Shown here: piece after piece, positions 8,628-16,550 of the stretch
Position numbering within the stretch: position 1 is the stretch's first letter
Layout of the letters: every line of letters starts with the position of its first letter
Origin: Palsa-870 sp035937155
Lineage (GTDB): Bacteria > Chloroflexota > Dormibacteria > Dormibacterales > Dormibacteraceae
Assembly (NCBI GenBank): GCA_035937155.1
Contig: DASYVJ010000043.1
Coordinates: 62,001-126,000 of the forward strand
DNA: 64,000 nt
Reading direction: 5' to 3'
Made by a program: the position numbers and the translations under genes
Notes under the pieces: generated by a model
What the model was told of the DNA's origin: nothing
The model's input: only the letters and a program-made list of their open reading frames with translations
Databases searched by the model: none

Positions 8628-10571
8628 CTAGCGTCGACCAACCGGCGCTGCGGTGACCATCGCGATCGCGTCTCGCAAATCGTCGATCGTGATCGGCTTG
8701 GCGACCACCGCATCCACTCCCTCCGGACGTTCACCCGTTGCGTTCATGAACTCTCCGAATCCCGAGAGCATAAGAATGGGCACAAGAGGCGCAACACGCT
8801 TTGCCTCCAGCGCGAGACGATCGCCGCTCATCTCAGGCATTGCCCGATCGGTAATGATCAGGTCGTACGGTCCAGCCTTGATCTTGATGAGCCCGGCAAT
8901 GGCTCCATCGGCCAGGTCTACCTCGTGCCCATCGGCTCGCAGGTACTCTCCGATGACGTTGCGGACCATCTCCTCATCGTCAACGACCAGGATGCGCATG
9001 GCCGGCGCAGGGCTTACCTCTTTCAGCGTCGGCAGCGCTGCGCGCGGCCGGACCACGGGCAGCCTGACGATGACACGCGTGCCTTTGCCGAGCTCGCTCT
9101 CGATCTGGATCTCGCCCTGATGGCGCTTGACGATGCCGTAGCTGGTCGCCAGTCCGAGGCCGGTGCCACTGGCGCCCTTCGTCGTGAAGAATGGCTCGAG
9201 GCATCGCTTCCTCACCTCTTCAGACATGCCGACTCCAGTGTCGGTCACTTCCAGGCTGACCATTCCCGGCCGGCCTGCATCGTGGTCGACCGTCACGCCC
9301 AGCTCGCCGCCGTCGGGCATCGCATCGAGGGCGTTGAAAATCAAGTTCACCAGCATCTCTCGAAGCTCTGACGCTTGCCCTGAGACGCTGACGTCTTTGA
9401 CGAAAGTGGCGATCCTGTATTTTGTGTCCTCGGCCATGGCCTGGTCGCCCCACCGGGGCCTTGTCAGGTCGATCGCCAGCTCGACCACCTGTTTCAGACT
9501 GACAACCTCCGTCTGGTTCACGTCGCTGTCTGGACGGTAGAAGTCCCGCAGCCGGCTCACGACCCGCGCCGCGTCGCGTCCCGCCTGGTGAATCGTCCGG
9601 ACGAACTTGAGGACCTTTTCGGGGTCGTCCATGAGACTTGGCCGGGTGAGGATGAGCTCGCTGAGGCCGATGATCGGGCTGAGGTTGTTGTTGAAGTCGT
9701 GTGCAATGCCCGTCGCCATCTGCCCGAGCGCATGGAGGCGTTCTTTTGCAATCACCGCGTCCTGGGTAAGCCTGAGCTGGTTGATCGCGATCTCCAGCTG
9801 CGACTTCGCATTCTCGAGGTTGGCCTGAACGGCCTTCATCTGGGTCAGATCGACAACGAAACAAACCATCGACTCGTCCGGAAGCTTGGCCCCTCCCATG
9901 AGGGTCGGAATCCGCTTGCCGTCCTTGTTGACGAATTCCTTTTCCCAGGGCGCGGCCCGGCCGTTGAGGTCCATCTCGACCAACACCTCGCGATCCCTCG
10001 GCCTGTCCTCGTCGAGAGTCAACGCGAGATAGTCGAGAGGCAAGTCCGCAGGCGAGTGACCCACCATGGACAGGAAGTAGCTGTTCGCCTCGAGGATCTG
10101 ACCGGTCCGGTTGGCCACCAGGATGCCGATCACCCTCGATTCGAAGAGACCCCTGAAGCGGTCCTGGGCTCGGTGAAGCTCGTCGAGGGTGCGTGACTGG
10201 CCTCGGCGCAGCTCCGCCTCTTCCATCGCTCTCGCTACGACCATGCCCAACCGGGCAGGTTTGTCCTTGGAGACGTAGTCGTCCGCGCCCTCGCGCATGA
10301 TCTCAGTCGCCGCCTCTTCCCCGATGGTGCCCGAAACGACGATGAAGGGGATGTCGATGCCCGATTCGCGAAGGATCTCCATGGCGCGGGTAGGGCTGAA
10401 GGTGGGCAGATGGAAGTCGCTGAGTATCACGTCCGGTCGTGGGTCGAGTGCCGCCCGGAACGCCGGCTCGGTCTCGACTCGCGACCAATCAAGTGCGAAC
10501 CCGTCTCGCCGGAGCTGTTCGGTGATCAGCTCAGCATCGGCCGGCATGTCTTCGATGATCAGGGCGCGCAT
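8628..10571 (-). CDS. Hybrid histidine kinase: receiver, PAS, HisKA, HATPase, receiver
   Basis: 647 soluble residues. An N-terminal receiver (Asp52, LSDFHLP; SGTIGEE) is followed by PAS (about 135-250), HisKA with His291 (GIAHDFNNNL, the NtrB/HWE-like phosphoacceptor form), HATPase (TGLGLATSYGIVK) and a second receiver at the C-terminus (ITDRAMPEM). The N-terminal receiver suggests input from another kinase rather than a ligand. It starts where the upstream Rcp1-type regulator ends (TGATG overlap), so the membrane kinase at 11007-13337, that regulator and this protein form one relay operon. Confidence 0.88.
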   Translation of the reverse strand: MRALIIEDMPADAELITEQLRRDGFALDWSRVETEPAFRAALDPRPDVILSDFHLPTFSPTRAMEILRESGIDIPFIVVSGTIGEEAATEIMREGADDYVSKDKPARLGMVVARAMEEAELRRGQSRTLDELHRAQDRFRGLFESRVIGILVANRTGQILEANSYFLSMVGHSPADLPLDYLALTLDEDRPRDREVLVEMDLNGRAAPWEKEFVNKDGKRIPTLMGGAKLPDESMVCFVVDLTQMKAVQANLENAKSQLEIAINQLRLTQDAVIAKERLHALGQMATGIAHDFNNNLSPIIGLSELILTRPSLMDDPEKVLKFVRTIHQAGRDAARVVSRLRDFYRPDSDVNQTEVVSLKQVVELAIDLTRPRWGDQAMAEDTKYRIATFVKDVSVSGQASELREMLVNLIFNALDAMPDGGELGVTVDHDAGRPGMVSLEVTDTGVGMSEEVRKRCLEPFFTTKGASGTGLGLATSYGIVKRHQGEIQIESELGKGTRVIVRLPVVRPRAALPTLKEVSPAPAMRILVVDDEEMVRNVIGEYLRADGHEVDLADGAIAGLIKIKAGPYDLIITDRAMPEMSGDRLALEAKRVAPLVPILMLSGFGEFMNATGERPEGVDAVVAKPITIDDLRDAIAMVTAAPVGRR

Positions 10572-11020
10572 CAGTCTCGGTGCGGCGCCTGGTTGTACAC
10601 GAGCCAGTAGAGTCCCAGGCTTCGTACCGACTCCGTGAATTGCGCGAAATCTACTGGTTTCAGCATGTAGCTGTTGACACCCAGCTCGTAGCTCTCGACG
10701 ATGTCCCTCTCCTGCTTGGACGACGTCAGGACGACGATCGGGATCATCTTCGTCCGAGGGTCGCTTTTGGCCTGGCGCAGGACTTCGATGCCGTCAACCT
10801 TGGGCAGCTTCAGGTCGAGGAGGATCAGCTTGGGACCGCGGTTGATATCGCGGTCGGCAAATGGTCCGCGGCACATGATGAAGTCCAACGCTTCAGCTCC
10901 ATCGCGCATCACCTTGATGTCGTTGGCCACGTTGTTTGCTTTGAGTGCGTGGAGTGTCAGCTCCACATCATTCGGGTTGTCTTCGACGAGAAGAATCTCG
11001 ACTACTTCAGGCTCTTGCAT
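10571..11020 (-). CDS. Rcp1-type response regulator
   Basis: A 149-residue lone receiver of the Rcp1 group: EILLVEDNPNDVELT at the start, the insert typical of this group (FIMCRGPFADRDINRGPKLILLDLKLPK) with the acceptor Asp, then VVLTSSKQERDI and the KPVDFAQF ending. Rcp1-type regulators usually pair with phytochrome-like or similar HisKA kinases. It overlaps the end of the upstream kinase by 14 bp and the start of the next kinase by one base, so it probably connects the two. Confidence 0.88.
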   Translation of the reverse strand: MQEPEVVEILLVEDNPNDVELTLHALKANNVANDIKVMRDGAEALDFIMCRGPFADRDINRGPKLILLDLKLPKVDGIEVLRQAKSDPRTKMIPIVVLTSSKQERDIVESYELGVNSYMLKPVDFAQFTESVRSLGLYWLVYNQAPHRD

Positions 11021-13337
11021 TTCCGTCCTCCAGGGTTAGATAAAAGGTCGCTCCCGAATCGACAACACCTTCTGCCCAGACTTTTCCACCGTGTCGCTCG
11101 ACGATTCGCCGGATCAGCGCGAGCCCGACACCCGTGCCTGGGAAGTCCTCCATCCGGTGCAGGCGCTGAAACACGCCGAAGAGCTTGTCGATGTACCGCA
11201 TGTCGAACCCGACCCCGTTGTCCTTGATGAAGAACATGACCATCCCGGCAGTCGCTGTGTCCGTGCCCTCATCCGATCCGACTTCGATGCGCGCGCCCGG
11301 TCGTGTGCGGCTGAACTTCACGGAGTTACCCAACACGTTCCGAAACACCTGCTTGAGGAGGACGGGATCCGCTAGGCAGGCGGGGAGGGCGTGCATGACG
11401 AATTCGATCTGCCGGTCAGGATTCTCCTGCTTGAGCTCGGCGATGACCTCGTTCACGATGTCCGCAGTGAATACTCGCCGTTTCTTGAGCTCAACGCGAC
11501 CTAGCCGCGAGAAGCTGAGCAGATCCTCGATCAGGATCCCCATCTGCTGAGCGCCGGCCCTGATTAGACCCAGTCGCCGAACCCCCTCAGCTGAGAGCTC
11601 GCTCTTGTTCTCTTCGAGTACCAGCCGAGAGAACCCGTCGATGCTTCGCAGCGGGCTGCGCAGGTCGTGCGAAACGCTGTAGCCGAAGGCCTCCAGCTCA
11701 CGGTTGCTGGCTTCGAGCTCTGCGGTCCTGCCTTCGAGCTCCGCGGTCCGGCCTACCAGCTCCGCTGTCCGGCCCGCCAGTTGCTGGTTGCTGGTTTCGA
11801 GCTCCGCGGTCCGCCCGACGAGCTCTGCAGTGCGGCCGACGAGCTGGTTGTTGCTCGCTTCCAGCTCAGCGCTCCGGCTGACAAGCTGTGCGGTACGGCC
11901 GACAAGCTGGTTGTTGCTCGTTTCCAGCTCAGCGCTCCGACCGACGAGCTCGGCGGTGCGGCCGACAAGCTGGTTGTTGCTCGTTTCCAGCTCTGCCGTC
12001 CGGCCGACGAGCTGGTTGTTGCTCGTTTCCAGCTCTGCGCTCCGGCTGACAAGCTGTGCGGTCCGGCCGACGAGCTGGTTGTTGCTCGTTTCCAGCTCTG
12101 CAGTGCGGCCCTCTAGCTCCGCGGTTCGGGCTGTCACCCTTTCAGACAGCCCGCTGTTCGCTCGCGCCAATGCCACGTGTGTTGCCTGACGGTCGCGTAA
12201 GACCATGTAAAGAATGACCTTGGCCGCGCCCAGCAAGACGAGCAAGACGATGGTGAGGCCGATCACATAGGTTTGCAGCCGGGTGGCATCCGCGAGCGCC
12301 GCCGCAGCGGGCACACGCGCCACCAGCGTCCAGCCAACGCCTGACACTGGCGTGTATGCCGCGAAGACGTCCTCGCCGGCAATGTTGACCCGGCCCACCG
12401 AGCTGTTGCCCTTGAGGGCGGCGTTCACGCCAGCGCTGTTGTCCCGCAAGAGCCCTGTCGGTGCGCTGCCACTGTGTGCCACGACCACGCCCTTCTGATC
12501 CGTGACCTCGATCAACATGCCCTGGTTTCGAGCGAAGTCGGAGAAGAGGGTCTGGGTGGCGGTGAGCCCGTAGCCGACCAACAGGATTCCGACGATGGCG
12601 CCTACAGGCGCGTAAGTGCCATCACCCATGACGGGAGCGGAGATTGCAACCACCAGCGGCGCCCCGGCGGAGGCTGCGACATACGCCGGAGAGACATATG
12701 CCTTCGCGGCTTTGGACGCGCCCTGGAACCAGTCGTGCGCCGTGCCGTAGTTCTGGCCAATCAATGCTTGTGCGGGTGGATCCTCATTTCCCCAGAAGGT
12801 GCCGAGCGGGTCGATGATGGCTGCGAATCGGTTGTCGGACCGCAGGGTCCGAAGGTCTTTGAGGGTCGTGAGGATGGCGGCGTTGTCGTAGTTGTTGTGG
12901 TTGCCGTCTCTCAGTGCTGAGATAAGCGCCGGCCGCCGCGCGTCGGCAGTGTCTAGCGTTGCCAATGCTGTCATCTCCGTGTCGACGTAGACCGCAGCGA
13001 GTGCGCTTGCGGCGGAGAGCCTGAGGTTGGAGGCTGTTGTAACCGCGGCATAGAAGGAGTTGACGCTCAGGGCTGAGAGCAGGACAAGCGGTCCCATGGT
13101 GAAGATGGCAAGGAACGCGGCGAGCGTGGAGGCCCGGCGGCCACCAAGCCACGTGCCCGCTCCGCCTAGCCAGATAGGCACCGGCACGGAGGCATCACCA
13201 GCAGGCGGAGGGATAAGGGGGGCGGGCGCTCCGGCGCCAGCCGTTTGAGGGAGGTATGTCTGGGATTGCGCGGCGAGCGGGAGTGCTCCGATACCAGCCC
13301 GCGAGCGAGCAGCAACAAGTCTGCCTTTGCGCAGCAT
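11007..13337 (-). CDS. Membrane histidine kinase with long heptad-repeat coiled coil
   Basis: 776 residues. A Pro/Ala-rich cytoplasmic lead (1-80), TM near 88-110, an extracytoplasmic Cache-like domain (about 110-345), TM near 352-375, then about 20 heptads (about 401-547) of the forms ELETSNN, QLVGRTA and QLVSRSA, and HisKA with His557 (SVSHDLRSP). The HATPase has VGFDMRYIDKLFGVFQRLH and GTGVGLALI, the bacteriophytochrome-like type. No receiver is present, so the adjacent Rcp1-type regulator is the likely partner. The heptads should form one continuous parallel coiled coil between membrane and kinase. Confidence 0.88.
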   Translation of the reverse strand: MLRKGRLVAARSRAGIGALPLAAQSQTYLPQTAGAGAPAPLIPPPAGDASVPVPIWLGGAGTWLGGRRASTLAAFLAIFTMGPLVLLSALSVNSFYAAVTTASNLRLSAASALAAVYVDTEMTALATLDTADARRPALISALRDGNHNNYDNAAILTTLKDLRTLRSDNRFAAIIDPLGTFWGNEDPPAQALIGQNYGTAHDWFQGASKAAKAYVSPAYVAASAGAPLVVAISAPVMGDGTYAPVGAIVGILLVGYGLTATQTLFSDFARNQGMLIEVTDQKGVVVAHSGSAPTGLLRDNSAGVNAALKGNSSVGRVNIAGEDVFAAYTPVSGVGWTLVARVPAAAALADATRLQTYVIGLTIVLLVLLGAAKVILYMVLRDRQATHVALARANSGLSERVTARTAELEGRTAELETSNNQLVGRTAQLVSRSAELETSNNQLVGRTAELETSNNQLVGRTAELVGRSAELETSNNQLVGRTAQLVSRSAELEASNNQLVGRTAELVGRTAELETSNQQLAGRTAELVGRTAELEGRTAELEASNRELEAFGYSVSHDLRSPLRSIDGFSRLVLEENKSELSAEGVRRLGLIRAGAQQMGILIEDLLSFSRLGRVELKKRRVFTADIVNEVIAELKQENPDRQIEFVMHALPACLADPVLLKQVFRNVLGNSVKFSRTRPGARIEVGSDEGTDTATAGMVMFFIKDNGVGFDMRYIDKLFGVFQRLHRMEDFPGTGVGLALIRRIVERHGGKVWAEGVVDSGATFYLTLEDGNARA
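11697..12138 (-). repeat. 21-bp (7-codon) tandem repeats inside a kinase gene
   Basis: About 20 units of 21 bp encode heptads that are only small variations of ELETSNN, QLVGRTA, QLVSRSA and ELVGRTA. Blocks of two or three heptads recur in the same order, so larger units (42-63 bp) have been duplicated. The reading frame is kept throughout. Copy number is likely to vary between strains and may be misassembled from short reads. Confidence 0.85.
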
Positions 13338-13629
13338 GTTTTCAGGCTAGGTGGCGTTGAGATGCCTGTCGCCATTACTTTGTGGGGCGCGTCCCCATGT
13401 GGTTTGGAGTGCTCGCGCAGGTTTGACTACCGATTCAGGGCCGTTGCTGGCGGATACCGGCTCGATGGGTTCGCGCCCCTCGCGACAAAGGGTTATTGAC
13501 GCCCATCGATTTGCATGGCTGGAAGACCTGATTTCGCATGGAGACATCTCTGTGCGGACGGCGTAAACCGGGTACATGGCGTTACGAGTGGGGACCCGGC
13601 CGGCATTGCTTCCAAGCGCGCGCTGAGCC
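13338..13629. other. Non-coding gap between divergent genes
   Basis: This stretch separates the start of the membrane kinase (minus) from the helical protein at 13630 (plus). I see no convincing gene, hairpin or strong promoter; overlapping frames here lack family character. It should hold the promoters of both flanking genes. Confidence 0.4.
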
Positions 13630-14220
13630 ATGGCCATGGAGTTGCGAAAAGGCCAGCCGCTTGGTGCATTCGCGCTATTCGCATGGAGCCCTGGGTCCCG
13701 GTCGCCTCGCCTGCCGACCACACTTTTAGTCGACCCCGACGAGGTCATTCTGGGTCGAGCTCTGGCGGCGCGGGTTGCGGATGCCACGCGCATGACGGCC
13801 GCGGCCGCGATCGCAAAAGGACTTGTCGAGCTCGGCTCGCCGCGATTTGCCAAACCCATCCAGGACGTTCACTACCTCACGAGCCGTGTAATCGCCAGGT
13901 TCCTGATCACCGGCGAAGGCACCACTGAGCAGGAGCGCAATTTCATCAGCAGGCTTGGCGTGATCGGTGCGTGCTACGGAATGTCAATCGCCACGCTGAC
14001 GCGCTCCTATCTGGTTTGGCGCGACACGAACCTCCGCATCCTGTCTGAAGAGGTCAACCGCCTGGGCATCGGGCAGGCAGTCGCAGAGATGGCCAGGAAA
14101 ATCATCAAGTCAAGTGCGGATACTGGCATCCTGCGCACGGTTCGCGCATACGACTATCAGATTCAGCTCGCGACGCGGTCCAAAGACGGCGTGACGATAG
14201 GGGTTTCACCTCCCCCGTAG
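13630..14220 (+). CDS. Predicted all-helical protein, unknown function
   Basis: 196 residues. The first 30 are unlike a folded domain, so the true start may be later than the listed ATG. From about residue 33 the protein is alpha-helical with many Ala, Leu and Arg (LGRALAARVADATRMTAAAAIA ... FISRLGVIGACYGMSIATLTRSYLVW), resembling helical N-terminal sensor domains that precede cyclases or sigma-factor regulators, but here it stands alone. Its stop codon lies in the loop of a palindromic repeat, so the last residues (SPPP) are repeat-encoded. It converges on the receiver-MinD gene of the chemosensory operon. Confidence 0.5.
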   Translation: MAMELRKGQPLGAFALFAWSPGSRSPRLPTTLLVDPDEVILGRALAARVADATRMTAAAAIAKGLVELGSPRFAKPIQDVHYLTSRVIARFLITGEGTTEQERNFISRLGVIGACYGMSIATLTRSYLVWRDTNLRILSEEVNRLGIGQAVAEMARKIIKSSADTGILRTVRAYDYQIQLATRSKDGVTIGVSPPP

Positions 14221-14255
14221 GGGGAGGTCGGGCCGAAGGCCCGGGTGGGGGACCG
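14206..14255 (+). repeat. Two-stem palindromic repeat, copy E1
   Basis: ACCTCCCCC and GGGGGAGGT form the first stem. GGGCCGAAGGCCC forms the second, followed by the GGGTGGGGG tail. The TAG stop of the preceding gene lies in the first loop. Same family as 28288, 32046, 34818, 43520 and 45165. Confidence 0.8.
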
Positions 14256-14271
14256 CGCCCTTTGGAACTAC

Positions 14272-15417
14272 CTAGTTCGCCCGATCTACCGCCGCCGACA
14301 CGCTTGCCACTATCGCCTCAGAGAGCTTTCGGAGGTCGGCGACGAGAGGGTCGCCGGGATTAGAGGTGACCAGCGGCCGGCCGCTGGCGATGGCCTGGTC
14401 TATGGCCTCCGACTTCTGCAGTACGAAGTCGGGATTGCGACCCAGCACCGCGGCCGCACTGTCGAGGTTCATCGAGTGAACTGCGCTGTAGTTGAGGATC
14501 AGCCGTGTCCGTCGCGGCGAAACGCCAAGCTTGTCGAACAGATCAAGGCAACGCCGAGTCGCTTTGAGTGAAGGCAGCGACGCCGAGGTGACCAGGCAGA
14601 CAAGGTCGCTGGTATCCAGGGCAGTCAGGGTGCGTTCGCTGAACGATGCCGGCGCATCCACCAGCACGTACTCACAGGTCGCGCTCAGGCGGTCGATGGC
14701 GAGCTGAATGGCCGGTAGGGTAACCAGCTCGGCGCGCTCGGGGACGTCGGCTCCGACCACAAGCCGGACGCTGCCGGACTCGGTGACGAAGCCTTCGAAC
14801 ACCGCCTCATCGAGAGGAGCCCCTGGGGACGCACGGAGGTCGGCCAGGGTCAGGTGTGGATGGAGGTTGAGATACACGGCCGAGTCGCCGAACTCGACAT
14901 CGAGGTCGAGCAAACCGACGGGCCTGGAGGACTGCGCCGCCAGCAGGATGGCGGTGTTCACCGCGACGCAGGTCGTGCCAACGCCTCCCTTCGCGTGGGC
15001 GAAGAGAATCACCTTGCCCCGATTGGCCCCTGAAGTGGCCCCCGTGGACCGGCGCAGCAGCGACTGCACCTTGGCTTCGAGGATCTCGAGCTCGAAGGGC
15101 TTTGGCAGGTAGTCGTCGGCGCCGGCTGCATACCCGGCGAGAGCGTCTGGCGCTGTGCTCAGCTCGGAGAACATCAGGATGGGGACGCCGGCAGTGCGGT
15201 GATGGCTGCGCAGTCGTGAGGTCAGCTCGATGCCGTTCAGCTCTGGCATTCGCACGTCCGTGATCACCAGGTCTGGGATCTGGTCGCGAATGAGCTGGAG
15301 CGCTTCGACCCCATCGCTTGCGTTGCGCACGCGGTAGCCCCTCCGCTCCAGGAAACCGCCCACCATCTTCTGGATCACGCGGTCGTCGTCGATGAGGACG
15401 ATGTCTTCTTCTGCCAC
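14272..15417 (-). CDS. Receiver domain fused to MinD/ParA-like ATPase (CpaE type)
   Basis: 381 residues. The N-terminal receiver (1-122) has Asp54 (ITDVRMPEL) and Lys106 (LPKPFE). It is joined to a MinD/ParA ATPase whose deviant Walker A is KGGVGTTC (Lys143), followed by LLDLDVEFGD and VLVDAPASFSE, as in CpaE. Such proteins position pili, secretion machines or chemoreceptor arrays. Its start overlaps the cheR stop by one base. Since no free CheY is encoded here, this is the best candidate output of the chemosensory kinase. Whether the receiver is phosphorylated is untested. Confidence 0.85.
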   Translation of the reverse strand: MAEEDIVLIDDDRVIQKMVGGFLERRGYRVRNASDGVEALQLIRDQIPDLVITDVRMPELNGIELTSRLRSHHRTAGVPILMFSELSTAPDALAGYAAGADDYLPKPFELEILEAKVQSLLRRSTGATSGANRGKVILFAHAKGGVGTTCVAVNTAILLAAQSSRPVGLLDLDVEFGDSAVYLNLHPHLTLADLRASPGAPLDEAVFEGFVTESGSVRLVVGADVPERAELVTLPAIQLAIDRLSATCEYVLVDAPASFSERTLTALDTSDLVCLVTSASLPSLKATRRCLDLFDKLGVSPRRTRLILNYSAVHSMNLDSAAAVLGRNPDFVLQKSEAIDQAIASGRPLVTSNPGDPLVADLRKLSEAIVASVSAAVDRAN

Positions 15418-16550
15418 TACTTTGCCTCGGTCAGCTTATAGGCGATGGCGCTGGCGAGGTCGCGACGCGTGTAGCCACCGAGCCCGGAAATGTCTTCGCT
15501 GCCATCGCCTGTCATCATGGCCAATCCGGCCGCACCAAAAGCGCGCCGCGCTTCACGTGGATCGCCCGCAAGCTCGAGCGCCGCTCCCAGCTGAAAGTAG
15601 GCGATCGCCAGGTTGGGATCGAGATAGGTCGCTTGCCGGAACGCGCGAACCGCGGCACGAAGGTCGCCGTGCGCTGCGGCGAGATCACCTTCGGTCAGCA
15701 AACCATGGAGGTCGCGAGGTGGGTGGGCGTCGCTCGGACGCTTTTCCACCGGGGCGACCTTCGGCGCGGTCGCAGCAAGCCGCCGGTAGCAATGAGCACC
15801 GGCAACGCGGACGGATTCGAAATATTGCGTCATGCGTCCGGGCGAATCCGAGTGACCGAGGAAGAGGTGCCCGCCTGGAGTGATGCGCTCGGCGATGCGC
15901 TGAATACTGGCCTCTGACTCTTCGCGGCCGAAATACATCAGTACGTTGCGGCAGAAGACCACGATTGACTCAGGCACGGTCGAGCTGGCATCGGCTCGTG
16001 CGAGGTTGTGGTGTGCGATGCGAACGTTGCGTCGAATGGAGGGAACAACCTCATAGCCGCCGGGGACTGGCGTCAGGTAACGCTTCCTGCGCTCGGGCGA
16101 TAGTCCATCGATCTCCCGCTCTGTGTAACGGGCCTTCTCGGCTTGGGCGAGTGCCTTGAACGAGACATCGGTGGCGACCACCTGCCAGTGGCGGCGACCG
16201 ATCTCATCGAGCAGCATCGCGAGGCTGTACGGCTCCTGGCCATTGCCGCAGCCGGCGCTCCACACCGTGTGAGGTGCATCAGTCTTCTGGCGCGCGATCT
16301 CGGCGAGCGCGACGAATTGCGCCGGGTCTCTAAAGAAAGCGCTGTGCTGAACCGTGACGCGATCCAACAGATCGTTGAACGCTGCCGGTTGGGTGTCGAC
16401 CATGCTGACGTAGGCCGCAACCGGAATGCCCGCGAGACTCGCGCTCTCTTGAAGCAATCTCCCGAGCCTGGCCTGGCTGGCCGGTTCTGCTTTCAGTCCC
16501 GCGCGCGAGCGAAGGAGCAGGGAGGCCTGGTCGAGTGAGGTCACGGTCAT
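15417..16550 (-). CDS. cheR: Chemotaxis methyltransferase CheR with C-terminal TPR-like extension
   Basis: Methylates glutamates of chemoreceptors using SAM. It keeps VQHSAFFRDP, the SAM motif SAGCGNGQEPYS, ATDVS, FCRNVLMYF and LFLGHSDSP. After about residue 280 comes a helical segment (LLTEGDLAAAHGDLRAAVRAFRQATYLDPNLAIAYFQLGAALELAG) that reads as two TPR units. TPR-bearing CheRs are known from alternative chemosensory systems. ATGA overlap with the cheA stop. No cheB is visible nearby to reverse the modification. Confidence 0.92.
   Translation of the reverse strand: MTVTSLDQASLLLRSRAGLKAEPASQARLGRLLQESASLAGIPVAAYVSMVDTQPAAFNDLLDRVTVQHSAFFRDPAQFVALAEIARQKTDAPHTVWSAGCGNGQEPYSLAMLLDEIGRRHWQVVATDVSFKALAQAEKARYTEREIDGLSPERRKRYLTPVPGGYEVVPSIRRNVRIAHHNLARADASSTVPESIVVFCRNVLMYFGREESEASIQRIAERITPGGHLFLGHSDSPGRMTQYFESVRVAGAHCYRRLAATAPKVAPVEKRPSDAHPPRDLHGLLTEGDLAAAHGDLRAAVRAFRQATYLDPNLAIAYFQLGAALELAGDPREARRAFGAAGLAMMTGDGSEDISGLGGYTRRDLASAIAYKLTEAK

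Noticed and set aside
11704..12189. Plus-strand open frames across the heptad repeats
   Set aside because: They are antisense shadows of the repeated kinase gene; long only because 21-bp repeats contain no stops in these frames.
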